Assembly (NCBI RefSeq): GCF_003345655.1
Contig: NZ_QQOH01000002.1
Coordinates: forward strand, 558,001-622,000
Length of the DNA: 64,000 bases
Source: Motiliproteus coralliicola
Lineage (GTDB): Bacteria; Pseudomonadota; Gammaproteobacteria; Pseudomonadales; Balneatricaceae
Direction of reading: 5' to 3'
Part shown: piece by piece, positions 45,944 to 55,223 of the stretch
How the letters are laid out: every line of letters starts with the position of its first letter
Numbering within the stretch: the stretch's first letter is position 1
Notes under the pieces: model-generated
The model's database searches: none
The model's input: the letters and a program-made list of their open reading frames with translations, nothing else
What the model was told of the DNA's origin: nothing
Translations under genes and position numbers: made by a program

Positions 45944-46123
45944 ATCTCTCTTCTTCTATCTGTCATTTCTTCAACGACCTGTATCAACAGACTTGTTGCT
46001 AAGGCTATGTCTTTGTTGGCAATGTAGTATTCTTGCCCTATCCGAAGCAGGTGCGGATACTGATCGCTAGCTAATCCTGCCGGACCACCAGTCGACACTT
46101 AGCTTTCCGGACGTTGCCTGCGT

Positions 46124-49100
46124 ATGCGTGTAATAAACACTGGTCGATCAAACCGCCTGCTTACAGTGATCCTACAGTTGGGGTTGCTGATGTTGTTGGC
46201 TGCCTCCGCGCAGGCCGGACGGACGATCAACTCCGCAACTGTCAATGGTGGCAGTAGTGCCACCGTTGCACCGGGAGCCAGTATCACCGTAACCTTGAAC
46301 GTCACCACCGACGGTAATGGCAGCAATAATGACTGGGAATCGACCGACTGGCTGATCGGAACAAGCTCCAGTGGCAGCTATACCTGTAACAACCATGCCG
46401 ATAACACGTTTACCGGAACCCATACCGAAAGTTTCACCATCACCGCGCCCAGTACTCCCGGTACCTATAATGCTTACTTTTGGGCTTCCCACAACGATAG
46501 CTGCGGCGGTAGCGGTTCCAACCTGTTTACCTTGACCAATGCGATTACAGTCTCCACCGGGACGACCTGTAGTGCGGAAACTGTGGCGGATAACTTTGAT
46601 TCGGTTTCGTTTTCCCAAAATGATGGTTCTCGGAATTGGTCCGGCGATTGGCAGGAGATTGGTGAGAGTGATGGGGCCAGTGCTGGCTTCGTCCGGGTTA
46701 GGAATGACAGCTGCAGCTCCGGAAACTGCCTGCGTCTGGGGGTTATCTCCAGCGAGCCAGCGCAGTCTTTTTCAAATGTCGGTGCCAGCCGAGAGGTTGA
46801 TCTGAGTGGAGCGACCACTGCGACTCTGACCTTCAACTACCGTACCGGCGTTATCCAAAATTCGGAGACCGTCAGTTTGCAGGTGTCCGCCAATGGCGGC
46901 AGCAGTTGGACCACGCTCCGCACCTATACCGTTTCGTCTACCAATTCTTCCGCCACCGCTGAAAGCGTTGATCTGTCGTCATATATCGCCAGCAATACCC
47001 AGATCCGTTTTCTAGCGTCGGGTTCAAATGCGATTGTGGGGTTTTATGCCGACGATATCGAAATATCCTATGACCCCTGCAGTACCTTATTGGCCGAGTG
47101 GCGGTTGGATGAAACCAGCTGGAATGGAACCTCCGATGAGGTGGTTGATAGTGAAGGCAGCAATCATGGCGTTGCAAACAGCGCAGACACGGCCAGTGGT
47201 CTGCTTTGCAACGCAGCGGATCTGTCGGCTGCTGGGACCAGTGACTACATTTCCCTTGGCTCCGGAGCATTGAATGGCGCCACTGACTTTACGATTTCGG
47301 CCTGGATTAAAACGTCTAACAGCGGTAGCCAGGCATTGATATCCGGTGCCAACAGCTCCCAGGCCAACGAGTTGATTATGTGGTTTCCGAGCGCTACCTC
47401 TTTCGAACCCTGGTTGAAAGGTGTTGATCCGTCATCGATTAGCATCGGCAATATCGCTGATAACCAGTGGCACCACCTGGTATGGACTCGTAGCGGTAGC
47501 CAAAACTGTATCTATCGTGATGCCAGTCTGCAGGGGTGTACTAGCGGGTCTACCTCAGCATTGAACATCGATAGCGGTGGTCTGATTCTAGGTCAGGAGC
47601 AAGATTCAGTAGGTGGTGGTTTCGACTTGGGACAAGATTGGCGAGGATTGGTGGATGAGTTGTTGATCTTTAACGAAGCTGTTTCTGCTTCGCAGATCAC
47701 CAGTATCTACAACAATACTCTAGCTGGCGATAATTGGGACGGAACGGAGCGAGACTGCCCGAGTGGTAGTTGCAGCGTTACCTATAGTGATGATTTTTCT
47801 GCGGCTTCCTTCACTAATAGTTCAGGCTCGGTGAACTGGTCGGGAGGTTGGACCGAACATGACACGGCTTCCACAGGGGCTGCTGCAGGCTATGTGAGTA
47901 TTAGCGGTGGCAAGTTACATCTACAAAATTACACTCCTTCGGAGTCTTCAAGTCGGCCCGGTGTTGCCCGGGGCTTTTCTCTTGCAGATGCCTCTGAAGC
48001 GGTTGTGTCATACAGCTATAGCCTAACCGACGCCGTCGATTCGGATGATAGTGTGCTGGTAGAGATATCCGATGATGGCGGTAGTTCCTGGACTACGATC
48101 GATACCATTACCGGCCTTGGGGGGGGGAGCCATTCAAATTCGATCAGTCTGTCTTCTTTCTCTTCGATCTCATTCACCAACAATATGCAGATATCCATTC
48201 GCATTAGTGGAAACATTAATAGCGGTAGCTGCTGTTACGGTGGTAGTAACGAAATAATCAGTTTCGAGTTCGTCACCATTACTACGCAGGAACCTTGCAG
48301 CGCATCAGATGTTGACCACTACGCCATCAGTCATAGTGGGCAGGGCGTCACCTGTGAGGCCGAATCGATCACCATTACCGCCCATGATTCCAGCGAAGGG
48401 ACCGTTGAGCCCGGCAACAGCGTCAGTCTGACGCTCAATACCGGCACTGGCATCGGCGACTGGAGCCTGATTACCGGTAACGGTAGCCTGGCCAACGGTA
48501 CCGCCGGGGATGGTATTGCCAGCTATAGCTGGGGCAGTGGTGAGAGTGCTGTGGTGCTGGCGTTAGCCCATCCAGCCGTGACAACGGCTCCCCATATGGA
48601 TATTGACTTGGTCGATAATAATAGTGCCACTGATAAGGACGGCGATGGCACCGAAGATCCTAAACTGGCTTTCAGCGATGCTGGGTTCCGCTTCTACGGC
48701 GCGGGTGTGGCCAACAACATCGGTAACCAGATTGCCGGCAAGGAGAGCAATCTGGCCCCTGGCAACCAGACGATCGAGATCAGGGCAGTACAGACCAATA
48801 CCGATACCGGTGCCTGCGAGGCCCGCCTTACCAATACCCAGATCGTCCAGATGGCCTATCAGTGCCGTAATCCAGCGACCTGCCAGGGTGATAACAAGCT
48901 GACCCTGAACGACAGCACCACGTTGCGGGCTAATCCGGCAACGGGGGTGACTAATTACAGTAATGTCAGCCTGAACTTCGGCAGTAATGGCCAAGCCAGT
49001 TTTACTTTCGACTACAGCGATGCCGGCCTGATCCAGCTGCATGCCAGCAAAACTCTAGCCGCCAGCGGCGAGGATCCGCAGGTTACCCTGTCGGGCAGTT

Positions 49101-50464
49101 CCAATGAATTTGTGGTGCGTCCGTTTGGTTTCCATATCGACGTGCCGGGTAACCCGGCTGCCATCAGTGCGGCAGGGGATCCCTTTAAAGCGGCCGGAGA
49201 AGCCTTCGCCGCCACGGTGACGGCGGTGCTCTGGGCTTCGGGCGATGACAGCGACAGCGATGGGGTGCCTGATAGCGGCGCCGATCTGTCGGATAACGGT
49301 GTGACGGCTAATTTTGGACAGGAGAGTACGGCCGAGACCGTGACCCTGACTCAGGGGCTGGTTCTACCGACCAATGGGACGAATCCGGCTTTGAGTAATG
49401 GCACCTTCAGCGGCTTTAGTGCCGGTGCCAGCACCAAGTCCAACCTGTCATGGAGCGAAGTCGGGATCATCAGTCTGACGGCCAACGTGACCGATGGCAG
49501 CTATCTGGGGGCGGGTGCCGTAACCGGAACGCTGCCTTATGTTGGACGTTTCTATCCGTCTCACTTCCGCCTTAGCGCTGCGACCCTGACCAACCGGACG
49601 GACCTGGCTAGCTGCAGCAGTTCCAGCTTTACCTATATGGGTGAGCCTTTCGGCGTTCAGTACAGTCTTAGCGCCGAAAACAGTAGCGGTGTAATCACCA
49701 GGAACTATGCTGGCAACTTCGCCAAGCTCGATACCAGTGGAGAACTGAACCTGGGGGCTGTCGATGGGACTACCGATCTCAGTAGTCGGCTGACGCTGGA
49801 TAGCGCCAGTATCGTCTGGCCAGCTCTCGATCATACTGGTGCCGGAACGGCTGCGATTGATCTGAACCTTCGTATCGATCGGGATTCATTGCCCGATGGG
49901 CCGTTTGCCGCTCTATCAGTCGGTACGGCGCCAAATGATGAGGATGCCCAACTCAACAGTTTTGATCTGGATGTCAGCGGTGACACATTCTTCGATCACG
50001 GTCTGCTGGGGAGTACCCGAATTCGCTATGGTCGGCTATTGGTGGGGAATACCTTCGGACCGGAAACCGAAGATCTCGAGGTACCGTTGCAGTTGGAGTA
50101 TTTTGACGGTATCAACTTCATCCTCAATACCGATGATAGTTGCACCACCTATATCAATACATCGACGAGCCTGGATCACAGTAATTACGGCTCTGACAAT
50201 CTTGAAGCCGGTGATACCTCGGTTACCTCGCCCAATACTGAAACGGAAGTCGTTGCTGGACAAAGCCCGAGTTCAGCACCGTTAGTATTGTCTGCACCGG
50301 GTGTCGGTAATGAAGGACAGGTTGATCTGATTTACGCCGCCCCGTCTTGGTTGGAGTTTGATTGGTTCGGGGGCGGCGATACCGATCCGCGGGGGCAGGC
50401 CACTTTCGGTCGCTACCGCGGTAACGACCGGATGATCTTCTGGCAGGAGAATTTCAGCCAGTAA
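46124..50464 (+). CDS. Very large secreted MshQ-like protein with LamG-like domain
   Basis: 1446 residues. A signal peptide (ILQLGLLMLLAASAQA, cleavage near residue 31) is followed by an Ig-like region (about 32-150), a beta-sandwich repeat A (about 152-312), a LamG/concanavalin-like domain (about 322-532: LAEWRLDETSW, FTISAWIKT, NQWHHLVWTRSG, GLVDELLIFNEA), repeat B (about 548-722), and a C-terminal part (725-1446) resembling the MshQ/DUF6701 region (CSASDVDHYAISH, GRFYPSHFRLS, GRLLVGNTFGPETEDLEVPLQ, FGRYRGNDRMIFWQENFS). Repeats A and B share an NWSG-W core and SSWTT strand. MshQ belongs to MSHA pilus loci in Vibrio, but no msh genes are near. Ser/Thr/Gly/Asn-rich, surface location and adhesion are inferred. 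Confidence 0.85.
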   Translation: MRVINTGRSNRLLTVILQLGLLMLLAASAQAGRTINSATVNGGSSATVAPGASITVTLNVTTDGNGSNNDWESTDWLIGTSSSGSYTCNNHADNTFTGTHTESFTITAPSTPGTYNAYFWASHNDSCGGSGSNLFTLTNAITVSTGTTCSAETVADNFDSVSFSQNDGSRNWSGDWQEIGESDGASAGFVRVRNDSCSSGNCLRLGVISSEPAQSFSNVGASREVDLSGATTATLTFNYRTGVIQNSETVSLQVSANGGSSWTTLRTYTVSSTNSSATAESVDLSSYIASNTQIRFLASGSNAIVGFYADDIEISYDPCSTLLAEWRLDETSWNGTSDEVVDSEGSNHGVANSADTASGLLCNAADLSAAGTSDYISLGSGALNGATDFTISAWIKTSNSGSQALISGANSSQANELIMWFPSATSFEPWLKGVDPSSISIGNIADNQWHHLVWTRSGSQNCIYRDASLQGCTSGSTSALNIDSGGLILGQEQDSVGGGFDLGQDWRGLVDELLIFNEAVSASQITSIYNNTLAGDNWDGTERDCPSGSCSVTYSDDFSAASFTNSSGSVNWSGGWTEHDTASTGAAAGYVSISGGKLHLQNYTPSESSSRPGVARGFSLADASEAVVSYSYSLTDAVDSDDSVLVEISDDGGSSWTTIDTITGLGGGSHSNSISLSSFSSISFTNNMQISIRISGNINSGSCCYGGSNEIISFEFVTITTQEPCSASDVDHYAISHSGQGVTCEAESITITAHDSSEGTVEPGNSVSLTLNTGTGIGDWSLITGNGSLANGTAGDGIASYSWGSGESAVVLALAHPAVTTAPHMDIDLVDNNSATDKDGDGTEDPKLAFSDAGFRFYGAGVANNIGNQIAGKESNLAPGNQTIEIRAVQTNTDTGACEARLTNTQIVQMAYQCRNPATCQGDNKLTLNDSTTLRANPATGVTNYSNVSLNFGSNGQASFTFDYSDAGLIQLHASKTLAASGEDPQVTLSGSSNEFVVRPFGFHIDVPGNPAAISAAGDPFKAAGEAFAATVTAVLWASGDDSDSDGVPDSGADLSDNGVTANFGQESTAETVTLTQGLVLPTNGTNPALSNGTFSGFSAGASTKSNLSWSEVGIISLTANVTDGSYLGAGAVTGTLPYVGRFYPSHFRLSAATLTNRTDLASCSSSSFTYMGEPFGVQYSLSAENSSGVITRNYAGNFAKLDTSGELNLGAVDGTTDLSSRLTLDSASIVWPALDHTGAGTAAIDLNLRIDRDSLPDGPFAALSVGTAPNDEDAQLNSFDLDVSGDTFFDHGLLGSTRIRYGRLLVGNTFGPETEDLEVPLQLEYFDGINFILNTDDSCTTYINTSTSLDHSNYGSDNLEAGDTSVTSPNTETEVVAGQSPSSAPLVLSAPGVGNEGQVDLIYAAPSWLEFDWFGGGDTDPRGQATFGRYRGNDRMIFWQENFSQ

Positions 50465-50506
50465 TACCTTTAACCGATTGGGCTGAAAAGGGAGATAGGC
50501 TAGGGT

Positions 50507-50821
50507 TTAGTGCAGCTCCTCTTCCCGGCTGAATTGATCGATCTCCTCGTCGCTGAGAAAGTGCAGGCAGCTGCCGCCCAGTTGCCACAACAGCTGACGG
50601 GGAATCATTGGGGTCAGGTTGGGGTGCATCGTGATCAGGCTGGACAGTACGTCCTGCGCCAGGTGTTTGTATTCCTGCTCCTGATCGATGGCGTCAAAAA
50701 CCTGTTCGAAGCGCTGCTCGATGATCTCAACCGCTTCGTCGCTGCCGGTGGCCTTGAGCGCCTGGACGCTTTGTTGAAACAGCTGTAGAAGTTGGGTGCG
50801 GATCGCAGGGGTTTGGCTCAT
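50507..50821 (-). CDS. Small conserved cytosolic protein, possibly PA2817 family
   Basis: 104 residues from the ATG at 50821 (MSQTPAIRTQLLQLFQQSVQ); an ATG three codons upstream is also in frame. All-helical, acidic, no membrane segment. The C-terminal pattern IPRQLLWQLGGSCLHFLSDEEI recalls a family typified by Pseudomonas PA2817 (matched part: LLWQLGGSCLHFLSDEEI), but this is from memory and the function of that family is not known to me. Convergent with the giant secreted protein. Confidence 0.7.
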   Translation of the reverse strand: MSQTPAIRTQLLQLFQQSVQALKATGSDEAVEIIEQRFEQVFDAIDQEQEYKHLAQDVLSSLITMHPNLTPMIPRQLLWQLGGSCLHFLSDEEIDQFSREEELH

Positions 50822-50877
50822 GGTCGGCAACTCGTATCGAATGGGGTGTAAGCCCGTAGTGAAGTAGGGGGTCTATT

Positions 50878-51417
50878 ATGCCAGTGGTTTGGCAAGATGC
50901 GATGTCAGTTGGCAATCTGATTATTGATGACGAGCACAAATACCTGTTCTGTCTGATCAACGGTGTTGAGCTGGCGCTGAAACTGGATAACAACCGAGCA
51001 ATCCTGAAGCAGCTGTTCGAGCAGTTGGAAGAGTACACCCTGAGTCACTTCCGCCAGGAAGAGAAGACCCAGCTGAAGATGAAGTACCCCGGCTATATCG
51101 AGCACAAGATGGAGCACCAGCGGATCCTGGAGCAGATGGCGGCCCTTCGGCAGCGGGTGTTGGAGAGCGAGCCCATCAGTGCTGAAGAGGATCTGGAGGT
51201 GATTCTGGAACAGGAGACCGCCAAGATCGATAACTACGGCGAGCCGGGATCCGGAGCGGCCGAGCCAGAACCTGCCGAGAGTGACTCGCTGAATCTTGAT
51301 CCCCAGGTGCAGGAGCAGGTCGTGGGCCTGTTACGAGGCTGGGTGTTGGATCATGTGCTGAAGACCGACATGCAGATGAAAAAGTACCTGCAGCGGTTGC
51401 CGAAAAACTTCCTCTGA
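50878..51417 (+). CDS. Bacteriohemerythrin with an extended acidic insert
   Basis: 179 residues. The di-iron ligand set of bacteriohemerythrin is complete: His20 (DDEH), His57 and Glu61 (HFRQEE), His76 and His80 (HKMEH), His159 and Asp164 (HVLKTD). It probably binds or senses oxygen in the cytoplasm. Usual members are about 130-150 residues. The extra length is an acidic, proline-containing linker between the third and fourth helices (about 100-150, with GEPGSGAAEPEPAESDS). Start ATG is at 50878 behind GTAGGGGG. It is upstream of the ABC exporter but with a 105-base gap. Confidence 0.9.
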   Translation: MPVVWQDAMSVGNLIIDDEHKYLFCLINGVELALKLDNNRAILKQLFEQLEEYTLSHFRQEEKTQLKMKYPGYIEHKMEHQRILEQMAALRQRVLESEPISAEEDLEVILEQETAKIDNYGEPGSGAAEPEPAESDSLNLDPQVQEQVVGLLRGWVLDHVLKTDMQMKKYLQRLPKNFL

Positions 51418-51522
51418 TCGTCATCGGACGGCTTAAAAACCGGGCCTTGCCGTTGAAAACGGACTTCGGTGGCCCAACATAGGACGGGTCTATTTCTGGT
51501 CTCACCTTTTCAGGAAATCACT

Positions 51523-52446
51523 ATGACCCAGGCCCTGTCCATCAGGGGGTTGAGAAAAACCTACGATAACGGCTTCGAGGCCCTGAAAGGGATCGATCTC
51601 GAAGTCCAACAGGGCGACTTTTTTGCCCTGCTTGGCCCCAACGGTGCCGGCAAGTCGACCACGTTAGGAATCGTCTCCACTCTGGTCAATAAAACAGCCG
51701 GTAGCGTATTGGTGTTTGGCCATAACCTTGATACCGATTCCGTGGCGGCCAAGAAGTCGATGGGCGTCGTGCCCCAGGAGTTCAACTTCAATCAGTTTGA
51801 GCAGGTGCGCGATATCGTCGTTACCCAGGCCGGGTATTACGGCATGTCCCGCGGCGAAGCCAACGACTCGGCTGACCATTATCTACAGGCGTTGGGCCTC
51901 TGGGATAAGCGCCATACCACGGCCCGGATGCTGTCCGGTGGGATGAAGCGTCGGTTGATGATCGCCCGGGCGCTGATCCACAACCCCAAGCTGTTGATTC
52001 TGGATGAGCCGACCGCCGGGGTCGATATCGAGCTACGTCGCTCGATGTGGGAGTTCCTGCAGCGGCTCAATGAAGCGGGTACCACCATCATCCTGACCAC
52101 CCACTATCTCGAAGAGGCCGAAAGCCTGTGCCGCAATATCGCCATCATCGATCGTGGCGAAATTCGGGCCAACACCTCGAAGCGCGAGCTGCTGAGCCAG
52201 CTCAATCGTGAGACCTTCGTGCTGGATCTGGCCCAACCGCTGCAACAGCTGCCGCGTCTGGAGGGCTATTCGATCGAACTGGAAGGTGACCACACCCTGT
52301 TGGTCGAAGTGGATAAGTCGCAGGGGCTCAATGAGCTCTTCGCGCAACTGCAGCAGCAGGATATCCAGGTGGCGAGTATGCGAAACAAGACCAACCGGCT
52401 CGAAGAGTTGTTTGTCCGGCTGGTGGAAAAGAACCTGGAGTCATAA
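51523..52446 (+). CDS. yadG: ABC exporter ATPase (YadG-like)
   Basis: 307 residues from the ATG at 51523 (MTQALSIRGLRKTYDNGFEA) behind AGGAAAT; an upstream in-frame ATG at 51469 lacks such a site. Walker A is LLGPNGAGKSTTLGI, the signature LSGGMKRRLMIARAL, Walker B LLILDEPTAGVD, and the H-loop LTTHYLEEAE. This is the ABC-2 drug/polysaccharide export class, in the DRR/NodI/YadG group. Substrate is unknown. The stop overlaps the permease start by one base. Confidence 0.9.
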   Translation: MTQALSIRGLRKTYDNGFEALKGIDLEVQQGDFFALLGPNGAGKSTTLGIVSTLVNKTAGSVLVFGHNLDTDSVAAKKSMGVVPQEFNFNQFEQVRDIVVTQAGYYGMSRGEANDSADHYLQALGLWDKRHTTARMLSGGMKRRLMIARALIHNPKLLILDEPTAGVDIELRRSMWEFLQRLNEAGTTIILTTHYLEEAESLCRNIAIIDRGEIRANTSKRELLSQLNRETFVLDLAQPLQQLPRLEGYSIELEGDHTLLVEVDKSQGLNELFAQLQQQDIQVASMRNKTNRLEELFVRLVEKNLES

Positions 52447-53219
52447 TGCGAATTCAAGACAATAGCATCGCGCTGATGACCATCGTCAGCCGCGAGATTC
52501 GCCGCTTTCTACGGATCTGGGCCCAGACCCTGCTGCCGCCGGCGATCACGATGACGCTCTATTTCATCATCTTCGGTAACCTGATCGGTTCCCGGATCGG
52601 TGAGATGGACGGCTATGATTACATGGAGTTCATCGTGCCGGGGCTGATCATGATGTCGGTGATTACCAACTCCTACGGTAATGTGGTGTCGTCGTTCTAT
52701 AGCGCCAAATTCCAGCGCCATGTCGAAGAGATCATGGTGTCACCGGTGCCGGCTTCGATCATTCTGATCGGCTATGTCCTCGGTGGGGTCGCCCGGGGGT
52801 TGGGGGTCGGCTTGATCGTGACCCTGCTGTCGCTGTTTTTCACCGATCTGCAGGTGCACAACCTGTTTGTGGTCGTGGCGGTGGTATTCTTGACCGCCGT
52901 GCTCTTTGCCCTGGGAGGCTTTATCAATGCGATCTTCGCCAACAGCTTCGACGATGTGGCGATCGTACCGACATTCGTGCTGACACCGCTGACCTATCTG
53001 GGCGGAGTCTTCTATTCGATCCAGCTGTTGCCTGAGTTCTGGCAGGGGGTGTCGATGGCCAACCCGATTCTGTACATGGTCAACACCTTCCGCTACGGGA
53101 TACTGGGTGTCAGCGATATTGACCTGAGCTTTGCCTTTGGCATCATTCTGGTCTTCATTGTGGCGCTCTACAGCTTTGCGCTGCATCTGTTGAAAACGGG
53201 CAAGGGGATCCGTCATTGA
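52446..53219 (+). CDS. yadH: ABC-2 type permease (YadH-like)
   Basis: 257 residues with six hydrophobic segments, of the ABC-2 family. Family motifs include FGNLIGSRIGEMDGYDYMEFI (in part: GSRIGEMDGYDY), VPGLIMMSVITNSYGNV, and PLTYLGGVFYSIQLLPEFW. It forms the membrane half of the exporter with the preceding ATPase. Its stop TGA overlaps the TTG start of queF, so three genes are translationally linked. Confidence 0.9.
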   Translation: MRIQDNSIALMTIVSREIRRFLRIWAQTLLPPAITMTLYFIIFGNLIGSRIGEMDGYDYMEFIVPGLIMMSVITNSYGNVVSSFYSAKFQRHVEEIMVSPVPASIILIGYVLGGVARGLGVGLIVTLLSLFFTDLQVHNLFVVVAVVFLTAVLFALGGFINAIFANSFDDVAIVPTFVLTPLTYLGGVFYSIQLLPEFWQGVSMANPILYMVNTFRYGILGVSDIDLSFAFGIILVFIVALYSFALHLLKTGKGIRH

Positions 53220-54043
53220 GTTCCGATAATCACGAAGCGATCAAGCAGGCACCGTTGGGCCAGGATACCCAGTATGTTTGCCACTACGATCCAACCCAGC
53301 TGTTTTCAATCGAGCGGGCCAATAACTGGCAGAAACTGGGCTACGACAAACCGCCGTTCCGGGGTTTCGATCTGTGGAATGCCTACGAGCTGTCGTGGCT
53401 GGATCCTAAGGGCAAACCCCAGGTAGCAATCGCCGAGTTCCGCATTCCCTGCGATTCGAGCCATATCGTCGAGTCGAAGTCGTTCAAGCTCTACCTCAAC
53501 TCCTTTAATCTGACCCGTTTTGACTCGGTCGAGCAGGTGCAGCAGCATCTGGTTGAAGACCTGAGCCGGGCCTTCGGCGGTACTGTCTCGGTGGCGATCC
53601 AGACCCTGGATGCGGCCGGGATCATCGAGCCCCTTAAAGGAGAGTCGTTGGATCAGCTGGATATCGAGGTCGAGCACTACCAGCCGGCGCCGCAACTATT
53701 GAGCAGCGCCGAAGGGGACCCGGTGGATGAGCAGCTCTACAGCCATCTGCTCAAGTCCAATTGTCCGGTCACCGGGCAACCGGATTGGGCCAGTATTCAG
53801 ATCGAATACCGGGGTCAGCCGATCGATCGTGAAGGGCTGCTCAAGTACCTGATCTCCTATCGTGAGCACGGCGATTTTCACGAGCAGTGCGTCGAACAGA
53901 TCTTTCTGGATATCTACCAGCGCTGCCAGCCGGAACAGCTGAGCGTTTATGCCCGCTATGTCCGCCGGGGCGGTCTGGATATCAATCCCTATCGCAGCAC
54001 CGAAGCGTTCACCCCGGATAATATCCGCCTGCTGCGCCAATAA
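53216..54043 (+). CDS. queF: NADPH-dependent preQ0 reductase QueF
   Basis: Reduces 7-cyano-7-deazaguanine to preQ1 in queuosine biosynthesis. 275 residues, the long type II form with two T-fold halves. The QueF motif is ESKSFKLYLNSF near residue 82, and the catalytic cysteine is Cys183 in SNCPVTGQPDWA. The start is TTG at 53216 within the preceding stop (TTGA); no better in-frame start with conserved sequence was seen. Linkage to a YadGH exporter is probably translational convenience. Confidence 0.95.
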   Translation: MSSDNHEAIKQAPLGQDTQYVCHYDPTQLFSIERANNWQKLGYDKPPFRGFDLWNAYELSWLDPKGKPQVAIAEFRIPCDSSHIVESKSFKLYLNSFNLTRFDSVEQVQQHLVEDLSRAFGGTVSVAIQTLDAAGIIEPLKGESLDQLDIEVEHYQPAPQLLSSAEGDPVDEQLYSHLLKSNCPVTGQPDWASIQIEYRGQPIDREGLLKYLISYREHGDFHEQCVEQIFLDIYQRCQPEQLSVYARYVRRGGLDINPYRSTEAFTPDNIRLLRQ

Positions 54044-54100
54044 CGCTCGATCGATAGAGCTTGTAAGCAGACTCAGACAACAACAAGACGGAGAATCACA

Positions 54101-54664
54101 ATGGATGCCTTGGAACTGCTGCATAACCGGGTCTCGTCGCCGATGCTGGGCGACCAGCCTCCTACCGAGGAGCAGCTGCAGAACATGTTTCAGGCCGCGG
54201 TGCGGGCTCCGGATCATGGTGCCCTGCGACCCTGGCGATTTCTGACCGTCGCCGGTAATGACCGTGCCAAACTGGGCGAACTATTTCTGGCGGCCGGTCT
54301 GGCCGACGAACCGGAGATGAGTGAGGCGAAGCAGAACAAGCTGCGCAATATGCCGCTGCGGGCACCGATGCTGGTGGTGGCGATCGCCAAAATCCAGCCG
54401 CATCCGAAAGTGCCGGAAGTGGAGCAGCAGATCGCCGCGGGTGCCGCGACCCAAAATCTGTTGTTGGCCGCGTTCGCCCAAGGGGTTGGCGGAATGTGGC
54501 GGACTGGCGATATGGCCTACAACACTCAGGTGATGGAAGGCTTGGGTTTGGCCGAGGACGAGCAGATCATCGGCTTTGTCTACCTGGGATCGCAGCCGGA
54601 AAAGATGAAGACACTCTGTCCGTTGGATCCGGCCGATTATGTTCAGGGCTGGCCGGGCGCATAA
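54101..54664 (+). CDS. Nitroreductase family protein (YdjA-like)
   Basis: 187-residue FMN-dependent oxidoreductase. The N-terminal FMN phosphate site LELLHNRVSSPM and the segment AAVRAPDHGALRPWRFL near residue 32-48 match the short YdjA subgroup. The later GGMWRTGDMAY near 130 is also typical, as is IIGFVYLGSQPE. Substrate unknown; the small YdjA-type proteins often have weak activity. Start ATG follows GACGGAGAA. Confidence 0.9.
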   Translation: MDALELLHNRVSSPMLGDQPPTEEQLQNMFQAAVRAPDHGALRPWRFLTVAGNDRAKLGELFLAAGLADEPEMSEAKQNKLRNMPLRAPMLVVAIAKIQPHPKVPEVEQQIAAGAATQNLLLAAFAQGVGGMWRTGDMAYNTQVMEGLGLAEDEQIIGFVYLGSQPEKMKTLCPLDPADYVQGWPGA

Positions 54665-54699
54665 GTGCTGATTTCCCCACTCAAGGAGACTTGTCGAAA

Positions 54700-55167
54700 A
54701 TGGACACCAAGGCTCAGATCGAACAGTTCCAGCAGTTTATCCACCAGCAGATTCCGCTGACGAACCATATGGGATTTGCCGGTATCGACTACGATGGTCG
54801 TGACCTGGCCTTCGAGCTGGCATTGGATGCCAACCATAATGATAAGGGCACGGCGTTTGCCGGCGCGCTCAGTGCTGGCGCCAACCTGTGCGGTTGGGGG
54901 GCAATTACCTTACTGCTGCAATCTGAACAGCAGCCCTACGATGTGGTAATCCGTGACAGCCGGCTTGAGTACATACTGCCGGTCACCCGCGACTTCCGGC
55001 TCCAGACCCGGATGCCTGATTCAGAGCAACTCCAGGCCTTTGTTGAGCGTTTAAGAGAGCGGGGTAAAGCCCGCTGTGATCTGGAGGTTGAGGTGATCGA
55101 GGCCGGTAACTGCTGTTTCCGTTTCAGCGGTTCTTATGTGGCGTTGCGCAAAAAGGACTGGCGCTGA
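54700..55167 (+). CDS. Hot-dog thioesterase (YiiD C-terminal-type)
   Basis: 155 residues from the ATG at 54700, after CAAGGAG. Resembles the YiiD C-terminal thioesterase family: LTNHMGFAGIDYDG, the DKGTAFAGALSAGANLCGWG helix with a hot-dog fold, and YDVVIRDSRLEYILPVTRDF. No acetyltransferase domain is attached, unlike E. coli YiiD. The predicted role is hydrolysis of an acyl-CoA or related thioester. The open frame extends upstream into the nitroreductase gene and was not used. Confidence 0.85.
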   Translation: MDTKAQIEQFQQFIHQQIPLTNHMGFAGIDYDGRDLAFELALDANHNDKGTAFAGALSAGANLCGWGAITLLLQSEQQPYDVVIRDSRLEYILPVTRDFRLQTRMPDSEQLQAFVERLRERGKARCDLEVEVIEAGNCCFRFSGSYVALRKKDWR

Positions 55168-55223
55168 TTGGCTGTTTTTCCTGTGACTGCCCAAACACCC
55201 TGAGGGCAGATGAAAGAAACTGG

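Noticed and set aside
45944-50507. Genomic island inserted at tRNA-Gly carrying the giant protein
   Set aside because: No integrase and no repeat of the tRNA 3' end was found after 50464; transfer remains possible but unsupported.
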